Shown: piece after piece, positions 4,972 to 5,457 of the stretch
Position numbering within the stretch: position 1 is the first letter of the stretch
Layout of the letters: each line of letters begins with the position of its first letter
Assembly (NCBI GenBank): GCA_041688385.1
Contig: JBDNIH010000084.1
Coordinates: 1 to 5,457, forward strand
Source of the DNA: UBA7662 sp041688385
GTDB lineage: Bacteria > Bacteroidota > Bacteroidia > UBA7662
DNA: 5,457 bases
Direction: 5' to 3'
Made by a program: the position numbers and the translations under genes
The notes under the pieces: model-generated
What the model was told of the DNA's origin: nothing
What the model saw: only the letters and a program-made list of their open reading frames with translations
Databases searched by the model: none

Positions 4972-5436
4972 CTAGAACAAATCGTCGTTCACTACTTTTT
5001 CGCTAGGACGTTTAGAGATTGATGTAACGGTTTTTTCACCGTAGGCCACCATTAGAGATGTCACGAATTGTTGTATATCAGGGTGATTTAAAACAGCTTC
5101 ATAGTTAATCTCGTACACGTTTTGTCTGTTGACTTTTGTTCTTGTAATTAGCCCAACGCCCATAAGGGTTTTGATTGTTCTTGTAATCATCGTAGAGCTC
5201 AGATTCAGATAGATACCCAAGGCCCTTTGAGTCATTGTATTATCGTCCAGTAGCACAGTCATAACTCGGCCGGCGGTAGACAAAAGATTAACGGTATCAC
5301 TTTTTTGATAGCGGAAGATTTTCTGGTTCTCTAAGGTCTCTAGGACTCGGGCCAAAGCCTCGTCTTGATTAGGGGCTGCCAAGACGGCACTCTCTATTGC
5401 TTGTCTTATGGACTCAGATTTATTGCCATTTTTCAT
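4972..5436 (-). CDS. MarR/winged-helix type DNA-binding regulator, about 154 aa
   Basis: Two starts compete: GTG 5442 (156 aa) and ATG 5436 (154 aa). TATACT (5449-5444) would place transcription start near 5437, so a leaderless ATG 5436 is preferred. In 156-aa numbering, residues 9-45 are helical (SIRQAIESAV, EALARVLETLENQ). Residues 50-112 form the winged helix: helix STAGRVMTVLLD, helix TMTQRALGIYL, recognition helix SSTMITRTIKTLMGVGLI (82-99) and a basic wing (TRTKVNRQNVYEINYE). A C-terminal helical part follows (about 117-134), then a polar tail ending NDDLF. The layout resembles MarR-like or replication/partition-type winged-helix regulators, with no ligand motif visible. It is the first gene of a two-gene operon. 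Exact role (repressor, replication or late-gene switch) is unknown. Confidence 0.8.
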   Translation of the reverse strand: MKNGNKSESIRQAIESAVLAAPNQDEALARVLETLENQKIFRYQKSDTVNLLSTAGRVMTVLLDDNTMTQRALGIYLNLSSTMITRTIKTLMGVGLITRTKVNRQNVYEINYEAVLNHPDIQQFVTSLMVAYGEKTVTSISKRPSEKVVNDDLF

Positions 5437-5443
5437 CTTCACG

Positions 5444-5449
5444 AGTATA
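5444..5449 (-). promoter_or_regulatory. Candidate -10 box for the winged-helix operon
   Basis: TATACT on the minus strand matches TATAAT at five of six bases. Its end is 7 nt before ATG 5436, the spacing expected when transcription starts at or next to the start codon. The matching -35 would lie beyond the window edge and cannot be examined. Confidence 0.4.
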
Positions 5450-5457
5450 GGTTCCCC

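Overview
The window looks like part of a tailed bacteriophage genome. Genes are small, tightly packed and arranged in strand blocks. It has the end of a peptidoglycan-binding lysin, holin-like membrane proteins and a T4-type RNA repair pair. Host assignment is inference: the ferredoxin style (C-x2-D-x2-C ... CPGEC near the C-terminus), TANNNT-like -10 boxes and apparently leaderless starts would fit an actinobacterial host. No integrase, transposase, tRNA, rRNA or CRISPR array was seen, and no stretch over 300 bases lacks a gene.

Plus-strand block, 1-1732: a late or lysis-type operon with gaps of 0-14 nt. In order it holds the C-terminal end of a lysin with a PG_binding_1 domain, a one-TM protein with a long helical tail (holin/spanin-like candidate), a small four-Cys zinc-finger protein, a two-TM glycine/alanine-rich holin-like protein, an acidic 63-aa orphan, a 27-aa microprotein ORF, and a single-cluster ferredoxin.

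Minus-strand block, 4162 down to 1777: a T4 Rnl1-like RNA ligase, then a T4 Pnkp-like 5'-kinase/3'-phosphatase whose start codon overlaps the ligase stop (TGATG), then a 103-aa protein with an Asp/His-rich tail. Kinase, phosphatase and ligase together make a complete break-healing and sealing route. By analogy with T4 pseT and gene 63, the likely job is repair of tRNAs cut in the anticodon loop by a host defence nuclease.

Control region, 4163-4310: a divergent intergenic stretch separates the ligase from a plus-strand 108-aa Cys-containing orphan. It holds a GGGG/CCCC inverted repeat that falls between possible -35 and -10 boxes of the ligase promoter, and a TG-extended -10 box facing the orphan.

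Minus-strand block at the right, 5436 down to 4647: two adjacent winged-helix DNA-binding proteins share a recognition-helix pattern, so they look like diverged paralogues. They could regulate phage transcription or replication, possibly acting at the nearby divergent control region (inference).
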